This document shows, piece by piece, positions 26,689 through 35,661 of a DNA stretch of 64,000 nucleotides; the first letter of the stretch is position 1; every line of letters starts with the position of its first letter. Under the pieces are notes generated by a model. That model ran no database searches. It saw only the letters and a program-made list of their open reading frames with translations, and had not been told where the DNA came from. The DNA comes from an uncultured Eggerthellaceae bacterium (GTDB lineage Bacteria; Actinomycetota; Coriobacteriia; Coriobacteriales; Eggerthellaceae). The DNA lies in assembly GCA_949840905.1 (NCBI GenBank), contig CATKXW010000003.1, forward strand, positions 48,914 to 112,913. The letters run 5' to 3'. The position numbers and the translations under genes were made by a program.

Positions 26689-28284
26689 ATGAACGAGTCC
26701 TTTTCCGCCTTGAACCAAAACAAGATGCTGCTCCGAAAAGGGTTTTCGGAGCAGGCCGGTTCTTATCTCATCAAAGCCGCGATCCTCACGGCATCGCTTA
26801 CGCTCATAGGCATGATTGCGCCAGCGATGCCCGCGCCGCTCCTGCCGCCGATCCTTATCGCATATGCGATCATCTCCACCATCGGAGCCCTGTACTACAC
26901 GATGGTCGACCGGATGCATAAACAGGTCAAGTACACGAAGAGCGGAGTTCTTTCGCGACTCAATAGGAAATGGACCCTCTGGCTATCCGGCTTCTTCATC
27001 TTGTCCTTGGTCTCTGGATCTTTCTTTATGCTCGAGTCGCCTAAATGGGATCTGGGTGAATGGTTGCTCGCCTGGATAGCCATCCCTCTCTTTCTCCTGG
27101 TGTTCAAGAGCGTTCAACATCACCTGAAGAGAGAGTATGCGACCGAATACCTCAAAGCCCACGCTATGCGCTGGACCTTTTGGATCGTGGGCGCATTGCT
27201 ATGCCTGGCGTATATGCTCATATCTTCGCAGTTCTCGCCCGAATCGTATTCGACCTTACGAGAAACGTTCGATTCTACGTCCACACCATACGAGAATTCT
27301 CCCTCAGCTTTGATGTCTAACGTGGGCGAGCTATCTGCTTTCATGGATAGCATGACCACTTATGCGATCGTGCAGCTAAGCTCGGCCAATCTCTTCATAG
27401 GCCTCATATGCAAGCTTGTCGTCTACGCTTCTGTCTTCTTCGGTCTCGTGAATCAACTCGGCTTCTGCTTACTCGGCAAGGATGAGGTCAAAGGGACGTT
27501 TCAGCATCTGCCAGCTATCGGTGAAACACGATCATCGAGTCCCATTCTCAAAAAATACGTTCTCATCATCGCCGTTATATCCATCGTCTTCACTGCCGCG
27601 TTTCTGAGCGCTGAATTCGAGATCGCTAAGATGCGCATGACCAACGGATACTCGGCGATGGAATCTTTCATACACGAACAAAAAGAGAGCGCCATCATGG
27701 TAGCCGACGGAAAGCTCGAAGAGCTCAAAGAGCAGCAGCGTGAAATGATGGAGAAGGAGCAGCAGCTCATCGCTTTCTATGAAGAACGGAACAAAAACCT
27801 GCTCCCTCTTATCGATACCTACTATGATCATTGCCGAGATCGCATAGACGCATACATAGACTGGTACGAGGGTCCTGAAGGTGCGATAGCCAGATTCCTC
27901 AAAGGCATAGGTAATCCTTTTGGCAACAGAGCGATGGCGGTTTTCGAAGAGAAGGTGACATCAAGCTCGGAAACCATCGAGATAGAGCGTATCTATTGCG
28001 AATATCGAGAGCGCCTTCGGTCCCTTGTGGCTGAGCTTATGAGCCAGAAGCCCCTTGAGGGTGAGATGGTCGAGTACTTAAGCTTGCATCCGGCTTTTGA
28101 TGACCTCGATCTTTGGCAATCGCTCCAAGAATCGAACATCACAGAAGAAGTGCTCCTCAATACCGAAAAAGACATGAGCAAAGAGAAACTGACGGCGAAG
28201 ATCGAAGAACTCATCGAAAGAGCTCGTAAGGAAACGCTTTCGTTTCTTGAAACCAGGCACTTCAGCGTATCCGCTATCAACTGA
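26689..28284 (+). CDS. multi-spanning membrane protein with C-terminal coiled coil, unknown function
   Basis: The 531-residue protein has about eight hydrophobic segments (roughly 26-75, 104-123, 127-145, 164-183, 226-262 and 287-306). A long charged helical tail of about 220 residues follows, with coiled-coil character near 325-370 (EELKEQQREMMEKEQQLIAF). The ribosome binding site is poor. It follows the unidentified soluble gene by 42 nt. The layout, a membrane body with a large soluble coiled-coil domain, suggests a scaffold or mechanosensing function, but no family is recognised. Confidence 0.75.
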   Translation: MNESFSALNQNKMLLRKGFSEQAGSYLIKAAILTASLTLIGMIAPAMPAPLLPPILIAYAIISTIGALYYTMVDRMHKQVKYTKSGVLSRLNRKWTLWLSGFFILSLVSGSFFMLESPKWDLGEWLLAWIAIPLFLLVFKSVQHHLKREYATEYLKAHAMRWTFWIVGALLCLAYMLISSQFSPESYSTLRETFDSTSTPYENSPSALMSNVGELSAFMDSMTTYAIVQLSSANLFIGLICKLVVYASVFFGLVNQLGFCLLGKDEVKGTFQHLPAIGETRSSSPILKKYVLIIAVISIVFTAAFLSAEFEIAKMRMTNGYSAMESFIHEQKESAIMVADGKLEELKEQQREMMEKEQQLIAFYEERNKNLLPLIDTYYDHCRDRIDAYIDWYEGPEGAIARFLKGIGNPFGNRAMAVFEEKVTSSSETIEIERIYCEYRERLRSLVAELMSQKPLEGEMVEYLSLHPAFDDLDLWQSLQESNITEEVLLNTEKDMSKEKLTAKIEELIERARKETLSFLETRHFSVSAIN

Positions 28285-28305
28285 AAGACGAAGCCGGATA
28301 ATCGC

Positions 28306-28311
28306 TAGAAT
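28306..28311 (+). promoter_or_regulatory. -10 hexamer immediately before a probably leaderless start
   Basis: TAGAAT lies 6 nt before the ATG of the MATE gene at 28318, and no Shine-Dalgarno sequence is present between them. Transcription would start at or next to the A of the start codon, so the mRNA is probably leaderless, which is common in actinobacteria. Confidence 0.45.
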
Positions 28312-28317
28312 GATGGG

Positions 28318-29661
28318 ATGAAGATAGCAGGGGATAGCGTGCGGCGGATCGTGGCGTTGGGAGTGCCTACGTTCGGGCAGCTCATCGCTGAGCCGGCGTT
28401 CGTGCTGGTCGATACCGCTATCGTGGGGCACGTGAGCACTACGGCGCTGGCGGGGCTCTCGCTGGGGTCCACCGTCATCCTGACCGCAGTGGGGCTATGC
28501 ATCTTCTTAGCGTATGCCACCACCTCGCAAGTGGCGCGGCTGTTCGGTGCCGGGCGACGGCAGGAGGGCTTGCAGTCGGGTGTGGACAGCCTGTGGCTCT
28601 CGCTCATCATCGGCACCGCTCTGACGGTCGCCCTGTTCGTGGGCGCGGAACCTCTTTGTGCGTTGCTGGGTGGCCGCGGGGATGACCTCGCTCAAGCAGT
28701 CATCTACGTGCGAGCGGTGGTGCTGGGCGTGCCCGGCATGCTGTTGGTCTACGCAGCCAACGGCATCTTCCGCGGCTTACAGAAAGTGCGCGTGACATTG
28801 GTGGTGGCCGTGACGGGAGCTCTGCTGAACACCGCGCTGGACGTGCTGTTCGTGATCGTGCTCGGCTGGGGTGTCGGAGGCTCTGGCTTCGCGACGTTCA
28901 TCGCACAATGGTTCATGGGCCTTGCGCTGGCGGTGCCCGCAGTGAGCTGGGCTTTGAAGGGCGGTGCTGACTGGCGACCGCGGTGGCGCAGCATCGCCGC
29001 GGTCGGAACAGACGGAGCGCCGCTGTTCCTGCGCACGCTCGCCTTGCGAGTCGGTCTGGTGGCGACGGTGATGGCAGCAGCCGCCCTGGGCACCGAGGTG
29101 CTGGCCGGCTATCAAGTGGTGAACGCCACCTGGAACTTCGCGCTGAACATCCTCGATTCCATCGCTATCGCCGGTCAGGCCCTCGTAGGAGCTGAGCTGG
29201 GCGCAGGGCGCATGGCTGCCGCCCGAGCGCTGACGAACACGACCTTACGAGCGGGGCTCGTAGCTGGACTGGTGGTGGGTGCCGCGTTCGCCTTGGTGGG
29301 ATCCATCGCACCGCAAGCCTTCTCTCCGAACGAAGAGGTGCAACACCTCGCCATGGTGGGCATGGTGATAACGGGTATCGCGCTGCCCCTGCAAGGGTGG
29401 ATGTGGGCCGCCGATGGCATACTGATCGGCGCGGGCGATTTTCGCTATCTGGCCGCTACTTGCACGGCGGTCACCCTCGTTTACGTAGCCGTCCTCGCAG
29501 GACTGATGCTCGGCGCGATGCCTGCGCTATCGGATCAGACCCTCCGATGCGCCCTGCTCTGGTGCGCGTTCGATCTTGTGTTGATGGGCGGCCGCGCTAT
29601 CGCCAACGGCGTGCGCATACGCAGCGATGCATGGATGGGCCGACCCGAACGGTGCGAGTGA
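28318..29661 (+). CDS. MATE-family efflux transporter (DinF-like)
   Basis: The 447-residue protein has twelve predicted membrane segments and typical DinF-branch MATE sequence: GVPTFGQLIAEPAFVLVDTAIVGHVSTTALAGLSLG at the start and AGYQVVNATWNFALNILDSIAIAGQALVGAELG in the middle (the first of these is a longer conserved block, positions about 14-48). It exports organic cations or drugs using Na+ or H+ gradients (family knowledge). It probably lacks a 5' leader. It converges with the nuclease gene ending at 29672. Confidence 0.92.
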   Translation: MKIAGDSVRRIVALGVPTFGQLIAEPAFVLVDTAIVGHVSTTALAGLSLGSTVILTAVGLCIFLAYATTSQVARLFGAGRRQEGLQSGVDSLWLSLIIGTALTVALFVGAEPLCALLGGRGDDLAQAVIYVRAVVLGVPGMLLVYAANGIFRGLQKVRVTLVVAVTGALLNTALDVLFVIVLGWGVGGSGFATFIAQWFMGLALAVPAVSWALKGGADWRPRWRSIAAVGTDGAPLFLRTLALRVGLVATVMAAAALGTEVLAGYQVVNATWNFALNILDSIAIAGQALVGAELGAGRMAAARALTNTTLRAGLVAGLVVGAAFALVGSIAPQAFSPNEEVQHLAMVGMVITGIALPLQGWMWAADGILIGAGDFRYLAATCTAVTLVYVAVLAGLMLGAMPALSDQTLRCALLWCAFDLVLMGGRAIANGVRIRSDAWMGRPERCE

Positions 29662-29671
29662 GCACTAACGC

Positions 29672-30676
29672 TCAGGGCTCGCACGTGCCGCACGGCACGT
29701 ATCCCTGCGCTATCAGCTCGCTGCGTGTCGCTTCGACATCCTCGCGATTCTTCTCGGCCATGGAAGCCGTGCTAGAGCAGGTGGGCAGATGGAAGCGCTT
29801 CGAGCGCGTGTTCAGCACGTAGCGGAGCGTGCGCTCCTCCTGACCAGTGGGAGCGAACCGCTGGGCCTCCTCCGCCGTCCCCTCGCCCCTGTTCGCCTTG
29901 CCATCCGACGCGAGCGGAAGGTCGCAGATCCCCTGGTCAGCATCATCCTGCCAGCTGCGGCCCGTGGCATAGTCGATGGTCACGCCCGGTTGCACGTTAT
30001 AGCAGTACACGTTGAAGCGCACCGACGCACCGTCATCCTCAAGGGAATACGCCTCCATGCGCACTCCGCGTGGCACCAGCTCGCTCCCCTCGAAATGCGG
30101 CGTCACGCGCATGAGCACATGACCGCCGGTGCCATCGACGTAGTGGGCGACCTGGTTCTCCCACACCTGCATGGCCCCTTGGTTGAGGTAGGTGGTGCCG
30201 GTGATGAGGTTACGCTCGTTGGCGTTCTCGGCCGTCAGCCGGTGCGCGATGAGGTGGCTGCGCTCGTAAAGATGATCAAGACCGGGCAGATCGAGGTTCT
30301 GCACCCAGCCGGAAGGTTTGATGGAACGCAGAGAGCCGCGCGGCTCGTCGGTCTGGGTCTCGGGCCCCACCAGCGCGAATGCGAACGTGCAGCGACCCAG
30401 AGGATCGAGGTCGCCGTAGACCTCGGTGCCGAGCGCGACCGCCCGCTCATCATCGGAGAAGTCGGGGGTCCCTCCGTCGAGGACCACATACGGCTCACCA
30501 TCATAAGCAGGAATGCTCTCGGATGAGACGCTGCGCTCCGGTGCGCCAGTAGCAGGGAAGCCACCCGCTGTGCCCGCCGTGCCGAGCGCGTTGCCATCGC
30601 ACCCGACCAGCACGCCCGCGCATAGCGCGAGCGTCACCCAAAGAGAACAGAGCTTCCGCAACATCGTCGCCACCAT
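29672..30676 (-). CDS. exported DNA/RNA non-specific endonuclease (lipoprotein)
   Basis: ATG 30674-30676 (MVATMLRKLCS) has GGAGG 6 nt upstream; the frame extends to 30748. The 334-residue protein has a signal peptide with lipobox (CAGVLVGCDG), then a NucA/EndA-type nuclease domain (about 105-240). The usual DRGH element is replaced by ERSHLIAHRLTAENANERN, followed by NLITGTTYLNQGAM, a pattern seen in the streptococcal/lactococcal nuclease branch. The C-terminus carries a short Cys motif (FHLPTCSSTASM and VPCGTCEP), which could bind metal. It likely degrades extracellular DNA for nutrition or uptake. A TATACT hexamer lies just upstream. Confidence 0.88.
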   Translation of the reverse strand: MVATMLRKLCSLWVTLALCAGVLVGCDGNALGTAGTAGGFPATGAPERSVSSESIPAYDGEPYVVLDGGTPDFSDDERAVALGTEVYGDLDPLGRCTFAFALVGPETQTDEPRGSLRSIKPSGWVQNLDLPGLDHLYERSHLIAHRLTAENANERNLITGTTYLNQGAMQVWENQVAHYVDGTGGHVLMRVTPHFEGSELVPRGVRMEAYSLEDDGASVRFNVYCYNVQPGVTIDYATGRSWQDDADQGICDLPLASDGKANRGEGTAEEAQRFAPTGQEERTLRYVLNTRSKRFHLPTCSSTASMAEKNREDVEATRSELIAQGYVPCGTCEP

Positions 30677-30840
30677 CGGCCACCTCCTCAAGCCCAGTAT
30701 AACGGCTCGCAGAAAGGCGATATGGGCGCGGCCTTCCATAGGGTTCATGCGGAATCGAGCCGACAGACCGCCTTCGATGCCGGCTTCGCTGCTATGCTGG
30801 AGGGCGACCGACAGAGCTGCCGGATCGAAAGGGAATGCAT

Positions 30841-31476
30841 ATGACGGACAGAGCCCGCATCGGCGTGGTGAGCGACACCCATGGACCCTTGCCGCAAGAG
30901 GTGTGCGATCTGTTCAACGGCCAATGGAGCACCGAGGATCTTCGCGCTCGCACAACGGAGCGCTACCGCATCCTGCTCGACGGAAACGGCGCACCAGCTC
31001 TTGAGAAGATGGCTTCCAACGACCCATTGCCCATCGATGCGCGCGCCTGCGACCTCATACTGCACGCCGGCGACATCGGCGTGCAGAGCGTGTTGGACGA
31101 GCTCGGTGCCATCGCCCGCACCATCGCGGTGCTCGGCAACAACGATCGCACGCCCTACTGGTGCTCCGACGGTGACGTGAGGCCGTTCCGTAGCCTCGCG
31201 TTCTGCGGCGTGAACATCGCGCTCCAACATATTCCCGCTGACCTGGCTCGATCGCTGCACGGAAGGCCACCGCTCATCGAGCCGAGCGTGCCCGCACTGC
31301 CGCACCTGGCGGTACATGGCCACACTCACGTGCCCCGCATCGAGCTAGACGATGGCTGCGTGCTGCTCTGTCCGGGGTCCCCCGCTCAAGCGCGCCGCGG
31401 CAGCGGGCACCATGTGGCCCTGGTCGACCTCGAAGGTGGCCGCCTGAGCACCGTCTCCTTCGTCGACCTCGACTGA
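30841..31476 (+). CDS. metallophosphoesterase (YfcE/MJ0936 family)
   Basis: I choose ATG 30841 (MTDRARIG), 7 nt after GAAAGGG; an ATG two codons earlier is too close to that box. The 211-residue protein has the calcineurin-like motifs GVVSDTHG (about 8-15), LHAGDIG, VLGNND and VHGHTHVPR, in order, so both metal sites are complete. An unusual 55-residue helical insert separates the first two motifs. Likely a phosphodiesterase of small substrates. It is followed by sfsA after about 14 nt. Confidence 0.88.
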   Translation: MTDRARIGVVSDTHGPLPQEVCDLFNGQWSTEDLRARTTERYRILLDGNGAPALEKMASNDPLPIDARACDLILHAGDIGVQSVLDELGAIARTIAVLGNNDRTPYWCSDGDVRPFRSLAFCGVNIALQHIPADLARSLHGRPPLIEPSVPALPHLAVHGHTHVPRIELDDGCVLLCPGSPAQARRGSGHHVALVDLEGGRLSTVSFVDLD

Positions 31477-31490
31477 GAGCGCGAACGCCT

Positions 31491-32249
31491 ATGGACCCCA
31501 GCAACCCGCCCGTAGAGCCCTATCGTTTCGCCGAGCCGCTGCGCGAGGGCGTCATCTTAGGGCGCCCCAACCGGTTCATCATGGACGTGGCGCTGGATGA
31601 CGCTCAGATCCGCTGCCACTGCCCGGTGGTGTCGCGCATCGGCGGCCTCGACCTGACCGGACGACCCTGCTTGATATCGGACAGCCACGACTCGCGCCGG
31701 AAGCTGCCCCTCACGGTGGAGGCGTTCTCGCTCGATCGGCCCGAGGATACGAACAAACGCTGGATAGGCATGAACCAGAACGCCTCGAACCGCTACGTCG
31801 AGCACTTCGTTCGCCAAGGGGCCTTCGAAGCCGTGACGGGGCCGGTCGAACAGCTCCGCCGCGAGGTGCCCCTCGGCTCTTCCCGCCTCGATCTTCTCGT
31901 GAACGATCGCCTCTATCTTGAGGTGAAGACACCGCTCGTGCAGATACAGACCGCCGTTCCGCCCAGCGTGCCGCGCCTGCCCGAGACGCCTTTCAGCTCC
32001 ACCGAGCGCGCCATGCGCCATCTGCGAGAGCTGGCAGCCTCTTTGACCGACCACCAACGGGCGGTCATCCTCTATTGCCTGTATTACGACAACGACGGCT
32101 TCCGCTTCTACCGCGGCACCACCTATGACGAGGTGATGCGCACCGTGGAAGCGTGCCACCGCGCCGGCGTCGAGCTCTGGCAAGCCACCTTCAACATCGA
32201 CGCCGATGCTGTCGTGTTGCGCGAGCACCACCGACTGGAAGAATGGTAG
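31491..32249 (+). CDS. sfsA: SfsA family protein (sugar fermentation stimulation protein)
   Basis: The 252-residue protein matches SfsA throughout: an N-terminal OB-like domain (GVILGRPNRFIMDVALD, CHCPVVSRIG) and a C-terminal PD-(D/E)XK-like nuclease-fold domain (SRLDLLVNDRLYLEVKTPL, RHLRELAASL, AVILYCLYYDNDGF). SfsA proteins are thought to bind DNA and affect sugar utilisation genes, but their biochemical role is uncertain. The ribosome binding site is weak; coupling to the upstream phosphoesterase gene is likely. Confidence 0.9.
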   Translation: MDPSNPPVEPYRFAEPLREGVILGRPNRFIMDVALDDAQIRCHCPVVSRIGGLDLTGRPCLISDSHDSRRKLPLTVEAFSLDRPEDTNKRWIGMNQNASNRYVEHFVRQGAFEAVTGPVEQLRREVPLGSSRLDLLVNDRLYLEVKTPLVQIQTAVPPSVPRLPETPFSSTERAMRHLRELAASLTDHQRAVILYCLYYDNDGFRFYRGTTYDEVMRTVEACHRAGVELWQATFNIDADAVVLREHHRLEEW

Positions 32250-32266
32250 CGCGAGCCTGTGCTATG

Positions 32267-32524
32267 CTAGCCCAGCTCGTCGGTGACCACCACACCGCGC
32301 AGATACTGGATGATATCATCGGACTCATACATCGGCTCACCGTCGATGATAAGGCAGGGTACCTGGGCTTTCCCACCGATGGCCACCAGCTCGTCGGTGA
32401 CGCCAGGGATGCGGGTATCCTTCATCTCACAAGCGATGTCCTGCTCCTCCATATAGGCCAGCACCTTCTGGCAATAGGGACAAGCGGGCTTATAGAAGAG
32501 CGTGAGGTTGCTGAGGTAAGCCAT
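32267..32524 (-). CDS. glutaredoxin-like protein
   Basis: The 85-residue protein is a single glutaredoxin/thioredoxin fold with the active site CPYC at residues 15-18, a cis-Pro loop (VPCLIIDG) and a C-terminal DDIIQYLRG helix. GAAGGAG precedes the start. Such proteins reduce disulfides or glutathione/mycothiol-type mixed disulfides in the cytosol. It converges with sfsA. Confidence 0.9.
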   Translation of the reverse strand: MAYLSNLTLFYKPACPYCQKVLAYMEEQDIACEMKDTRIPGVTDELVAIGGKAQVPCLIIDGEPMYESDDIIQYLRGVVVTDELG

Positions 32525-32706
32525 GGCGGCGCTCCTTCACAGATCCCGGCCGCAGCCTCGTGCACGGCGGCTGTGCGCGGCGGCTGCGGCCCATTCGATA
32601 CGACGGGGCCATTCTAATGAACCCGCTCGCCCGCGACGACGAGGATACAGAAGTTGAAAACCTCCCGTGATGTTCCTTCGCCGAACGACCTATCAGCAAG
32701 CGTCGC

Positions 32707-33474
32707 TCACCCGAGCGCGTGCTCGATCGTAGCCGCCAGAAAGGCGGTCGCACCCGCACCGCAAGGCATATCGTAATAAGAGACGAAGCGCTCGTCTTCC
32801 AGATATCCCTTCGCCAGGGCCACATGGGCAGCCGGCGTGTAAGCCTCCTCGCCCCAGTGCATGCGCAGCCACCGGCCATGGAGCGCCGCCAGCTCGGCAG
32901 CTTCCGCGCTCTCGGGATCGCCGCCAGGCAGAAGCGCGCTCAGCTTCTCCTTTATGGCCTGCTCCAACGCCTCTTTCGAGTCCCAATCCTGTTGGCTCAT
33001 GGCTGCCATGCGCTCGTTCGCTTCGTCGATGGCCGCGGCACCATAGCGCTGGCGCGCCTCCTCGCCGTATTCCTCTTCGAATCGTTCGATGCAATGCTGC
33101 TTGAGCAGCTCGAAGCTCTCTTCATCGGTCATGTTCTTCATATCCTTCCAATTGCGGATGAACGTGTCAGTGGTAGCGAGCAACGTCTCGATGCGCTGAC
33201 GCTCGGTCAGCAGATGCTCCCGATGGAACGCGAGGGTCTTCAGCACGGCCGGCTCATCGGCATCCAGCAACGCTTTCACCTCGCCGACCGCCAGGCCGCA
33301 CGAGCGCAACGCCAGGACGACCCGCAGCGTTGCCACCTCGCGCTCGCCATAGCGGCGCCAGCGATTCTCATCGCGCGCCGGATGGAGCAGCCCCAGTTCC
33401 TCGTAGTAATGCAGCGTGCGCACGCTCACGCCCGCCAAAGACGCGAGCTGCTTCGCCGTACGACCCTTCTCCAC
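32707..33474 (-). CDS. TipAS-type MerR regulator (intact paralogue)
   Basis: Translation starts at GTG 33472-33474, with a GGAAG box 7 nt upstream. The 255-residue protein has a MerR winged helix (6-75: LASLAGVSVRTLHYYEELGLL, RRYGEREVATLRVVLALRSCGL), a dimerisation coiled coil (75-110) and a TipAS-like ligand domain (about 120-250) with ALEQAIKEKLSALLPGG, LHGRWLRMHWG and AHVALAKGYLEDERFVSYYD. TipAS domains bind thiopeptides or other amphipathic antibiotics. A frameshifted paralogue lies at 42186-42958, and both genes have the same promoter design. Confidence 0.9.
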   Translation of the reverse strand: MEKGRTAKQLASLAGVSVRTLHYYEELGLLHPARDENRWRRYGEREVATLRVVLALRSCGLAVGEVKALLDADEPAVLKTLAFHREHLLTERQRIETLLATTDTFIRNWKDMKNMTDEESFELLKQHCIERFEEEYGEEARQRYGAAAIDEANERMAAMSQQDWDSKEALEQAIKEKLSALLPGGDPESAEAAELAALHGRWLRMHWGEEAYTPAAHVALAKGYLEDERFVSYYDMPCGAGATAFLAATIEHALG

Positions 33475-33516
33475 GTTCCGTCTTCCACCTTTCCTTCTCG
33501 ATCGCGATCGGCCACG

Positions 33517-33547
33517 ATGCTACACCCTCACGCGGCGTGAGGGTCAA
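33517..33547 (-). promoter_or_regulatory. MerR-type promoter with 19-bp spacer and perfect dyad
   Basis: On the minus strand TTGACC (33542-33547) and TAGCAT (33517-33522) are 19 bp apart. The dyad CCCTCACGCGGCGTGAGGG (33525-33543, plus-strand reading) is perfect around its central base. It lies about 40 nt before the regulator's GTG start, consistent with autoregulation. Confidence 0.8.
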
Positions 33548-33560
33548 GCTCGCCGTGCGC

Positions 33561-34745
33561 TCATCCGAGCATCAGCTGACACGCCACCACCAACACGATG
33601 AAGAACGCCCCGTTCAAGAGCGCGAACGATCGAAGGAAGCGAGCGGTGGTAGGAGCGTCGGACGTGCGCAGGCGAGGGAACACCTTGCGCGCGATGATGT
33701 AATAGCGGATGGCGATGAGGCTCGCGAGCGAGCCGACGAAGGTGCCAGCACCACCGATGTTCACGCCCACGAGCAGCGGCTGCCACGCCTCTGTGAAGTG
33801 CGAGAGCACCACCGCGGCTGGCACGTTGCTGATAAGCTGGCTGACACCGGCCGACACCAGCAGCCCCCATTGGTCCATGAGCGGGCCGAGCCCCTCCCCC
33901 AGCGCCGGGATGCGCGCCATGTTCCCCGCGAACACGAAGAAGCACAAGAACGTGGCGAGCAGTGGATAATCGACCTCCATCAGGGCTTTCCGGTCGATGA
34001 TGAGGAGCGTCGCCACCACGGCGGCCACTGCCACGATGAGCGGGACGAGACGGAACACGGCCAGCAAGCTCACCACGAAGAGGAGCGCACAGGCCATGAG
34101 CCGCCGACGCGGCAGGGGCATGACCGGCGCTATGGGAGACGATGGGCGCGCGGCTGCCGATGTCTCAGGCGCACGATCCGCTTTTCCCGTCATCACCCAG
34201 GTAAGTCCGATGATGCCGATGGCAGATAGGAGGAACGGCCCTGCCATGGTCGTAAGGAACTCGCCTAGGCCAAGGTGGTAGTAAGAGTAGAGATAGAGGT
34301 TCTGCGGGTTGCCGAAAGGGGTCACCATGCCGCAGAGGTTCGCCGCCAGCGCCTGCAGCGCGAACACCGTCGGCACGAGCCGCACCTGCGAAAGCTCCAC
34401 CAGCGTCGCTGCCGCCAACGGCAACATGATGACCAGCGCCACGTCGTTGGTGAACAGCGCCGAGAACACGGCGGTGGTGAGCACGAGGGTCAGCGCCAAG
34501 GTGCGCGGACTGCCGAAGCGGGCGATGGCGATTCGTGCCACGCGGTCGAATGCGCCGAGACGTCGCAGCGCGCTCGCCACGGCCAGCACGCAGAACAGAC
34601 AACCGATGGTCTTCCAATCGAAATAGCCCAGATACGCCCCATCGGGCGGCACCACGACCATGGATGCCGATGCCGCCACGGCAGCAGCCACGAGCATCCA
34701 GTGCTCGCGCAGCACGCACGCCCAACGGCAAGACCGTCCTTCCAT
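33561..34745 (-). CDS. SLC13/ArsB-NhaD superfamily anion permease
   Basis: The best start is ATG 34743-34745 (MEGRSCRWAC), although its spacing to GGGAGGG is long (about 15 nt); the open frame reaches 34874. The roughly 394-residue protein has about ten to eleven membrane segments, with family motifs TNDVALVIMLPLAAAT and ANLCGMVTPFGNPQNLYLY in the first half and QLISNVPAAVVLSHF in the second. These re-entrant loops characterise the ArsB/NhaD and CitMHS ion transporters. The substrate is unknown. A good -10 (TATAAT) lies at 34788-34793. Confidence 0.82.
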   Translation of the reverse strand: MEGRSCRWACVLREHWMLVAAAVAASASMVVVPPDGAYLGYFDWKTIGCLFCVLAVASALRRLGAFDRVARIAIARFGSPRTLALTLVLTTAVFSALFTNDVALVIMLPLAAATLVELSQVRLVPTVFALQALAANLCGMVTPFGNPQNLYLYSYYHLGLGEFLTTMAGPFLLSAIGIIGLTWVMTGKADRAPETSAAARPSSPIAPVMPLPRRRLMACALLFVVSLLAVFRLVPLIVAVAAVVATLLIIDRKALMEVDYPLLATFLCFFVFAGNMARIPALGEGLGPLMDQWGLLVSAGVSQLISNVPAAVVLSHFTEAWQPLLVGVNIGGAGTFVGSLASLIAIRYYIIARKVFPRLRTSDAPTTARFLRSFALLNGAFFIVLVVACQLMLG

Positions 34746-34787
34746 GGCTGTTCCAACACCCTCCCTCGATGCTTCTCTTGAGCGCCC

Positions 34788-34793
34788 ATTATA
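34788..34793 (-). promoter_or_regulatory. -10 hexamer of the anion permease gene
   Basis: The minus strand reads TATAAT here, about 45 nt upstream of the permease start. No strong -35 was identified. Confidence 0.5.
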
Positions 34794-34992
34794 TAGAAGG
34801 TGCGGGCGAGAGCGACCGTAGCGAGACCATGGCGCGACCGCAGCGCGACCGCAGCGTGTCCGCCCCTTGTCCACAGTCGTTCAACGAGCGCCTTTCAAAA
34901 AGGTCACGGATGACCTCATGCTTCTTCGGGCGCATCTTCCATCGGCTATTTTGGGAGAGCCTTAACGTACAAGAGATCGAAAGGAGACGATC

Positions 34993-35244
34993 ATGAGCAT
35001 CATCATCTGGATCATCATCGGTGGCTTGGCCGGCTGGGTCGGCGGCATCATCATGCACTCAGAGGGCAACTGGCTGCGCAACATTATCGTCGGCATCGTG
35101 GGCGCCCTCATCGGCGGCTTCATCATGAGCATCATCGGCGCTCAGGGCTTCACCGGCTTCAACCTGTGGTCGTTCTTGGTGGCGCTGCTCGGATCCATCG
35201 TGCTGCTGGCCATCATGGGCATGTTCACGAAGCGCACCGCTTGA
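34993..35244 (+). CDS. GlsB/YeaQ/YmgE family small membrane protein
   Basis: The 83-residue protein has three hydrophobic, Gly-rich helices (about 3-21, 30-51 and 57-76), opening with WIIIGGLAGWVGGIIM, the hallmark of the transglycosylase-associated/GlsB stress family. GAAAGGAG precedes the ATG by 7 nt. Members are induced by general stress; the biochemical role is unclear. It is probably monocistronic, with a long hairpin downstream at 35319-35365. Confidence 0.9.
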   Translation: MSIIIWIIIGGLAGWVGGIIMHSEGNWLRNIIVGIVGALIGGFIMSIIGAQGFTGFNLWSFLVALLGSIVLLAIMGMFTKRTA

Positions 35245-35318
35245 TCGGAGCCCCTGTTCGAACCTGGCCGCAGCAACCCCTTTGGCCAGGGTTCAGGCGA
35301 CCGATGTTCCTTCCTGCG

Positions 35319-35365
35319 AACGCCCATCTCGTCCTTGCGACCCGGCGTGGAACGAGATGGGCGTT
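35319..35365. terminator. long hairpin, probable terminator
   Basis: AACGCCCATCTCGT (35319-35332) pairs perfectly with ACGAGATGGGCGTT (35352-35365) around a 19-nt loop. There is no long U-run on either side, so termination is likely but not certain. It follows the GlsB-like gene by about 75 nt. Confidence 0.5.
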
Positions 35366-35418
35366 GCTGTATGATGGTCGAAGGGGAAGGTGACAGAACA
35401 GACGGAGGTCGCTCGACG

Positions 35419-35555
35419 ATGATAACGCGCAAGGCCCTTCTGCTCCTGTTCTGGATCGCCCTGATCGTATCGCCACTGGTAGTGGTGGCCGTAGGGCTAG
35501 CTTCTATGTCGCTCTCACCATCTTCTGCGTGGTCTTCCTTTTGAGCATGGTCTAG
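35419..35555 (+). pseudogene. small two-TM protein gene with apparent frameshift
   Basis: From ATG 35419 (GGAGG 10 nt upstream) the frame encodes MITRKALLLLFWIALIVSP and one membrane helix, then turns into a Ser-rich tail ending at 35544. Shifting frame by one base near 35500-35508 gives a second helix (FYVALTIFCVVFLLSMV) that stops at 35555. One extra base would restore a 45-residue, two-helix protein. Either the gene has lost a base or there is a sequencing error. The frame as written gives 41 residues. Confidence 0.5.
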
Positions 35556-35661
35556 AGGGAACCGTGCTCGACACGAGCGGAAGCCCCACGCCGGGCTATC
35601 CCATCTCTACTACAATGGGACCATATCGTTCACCGCATCGGCCCGCAGCGAAGGAGCAGCC

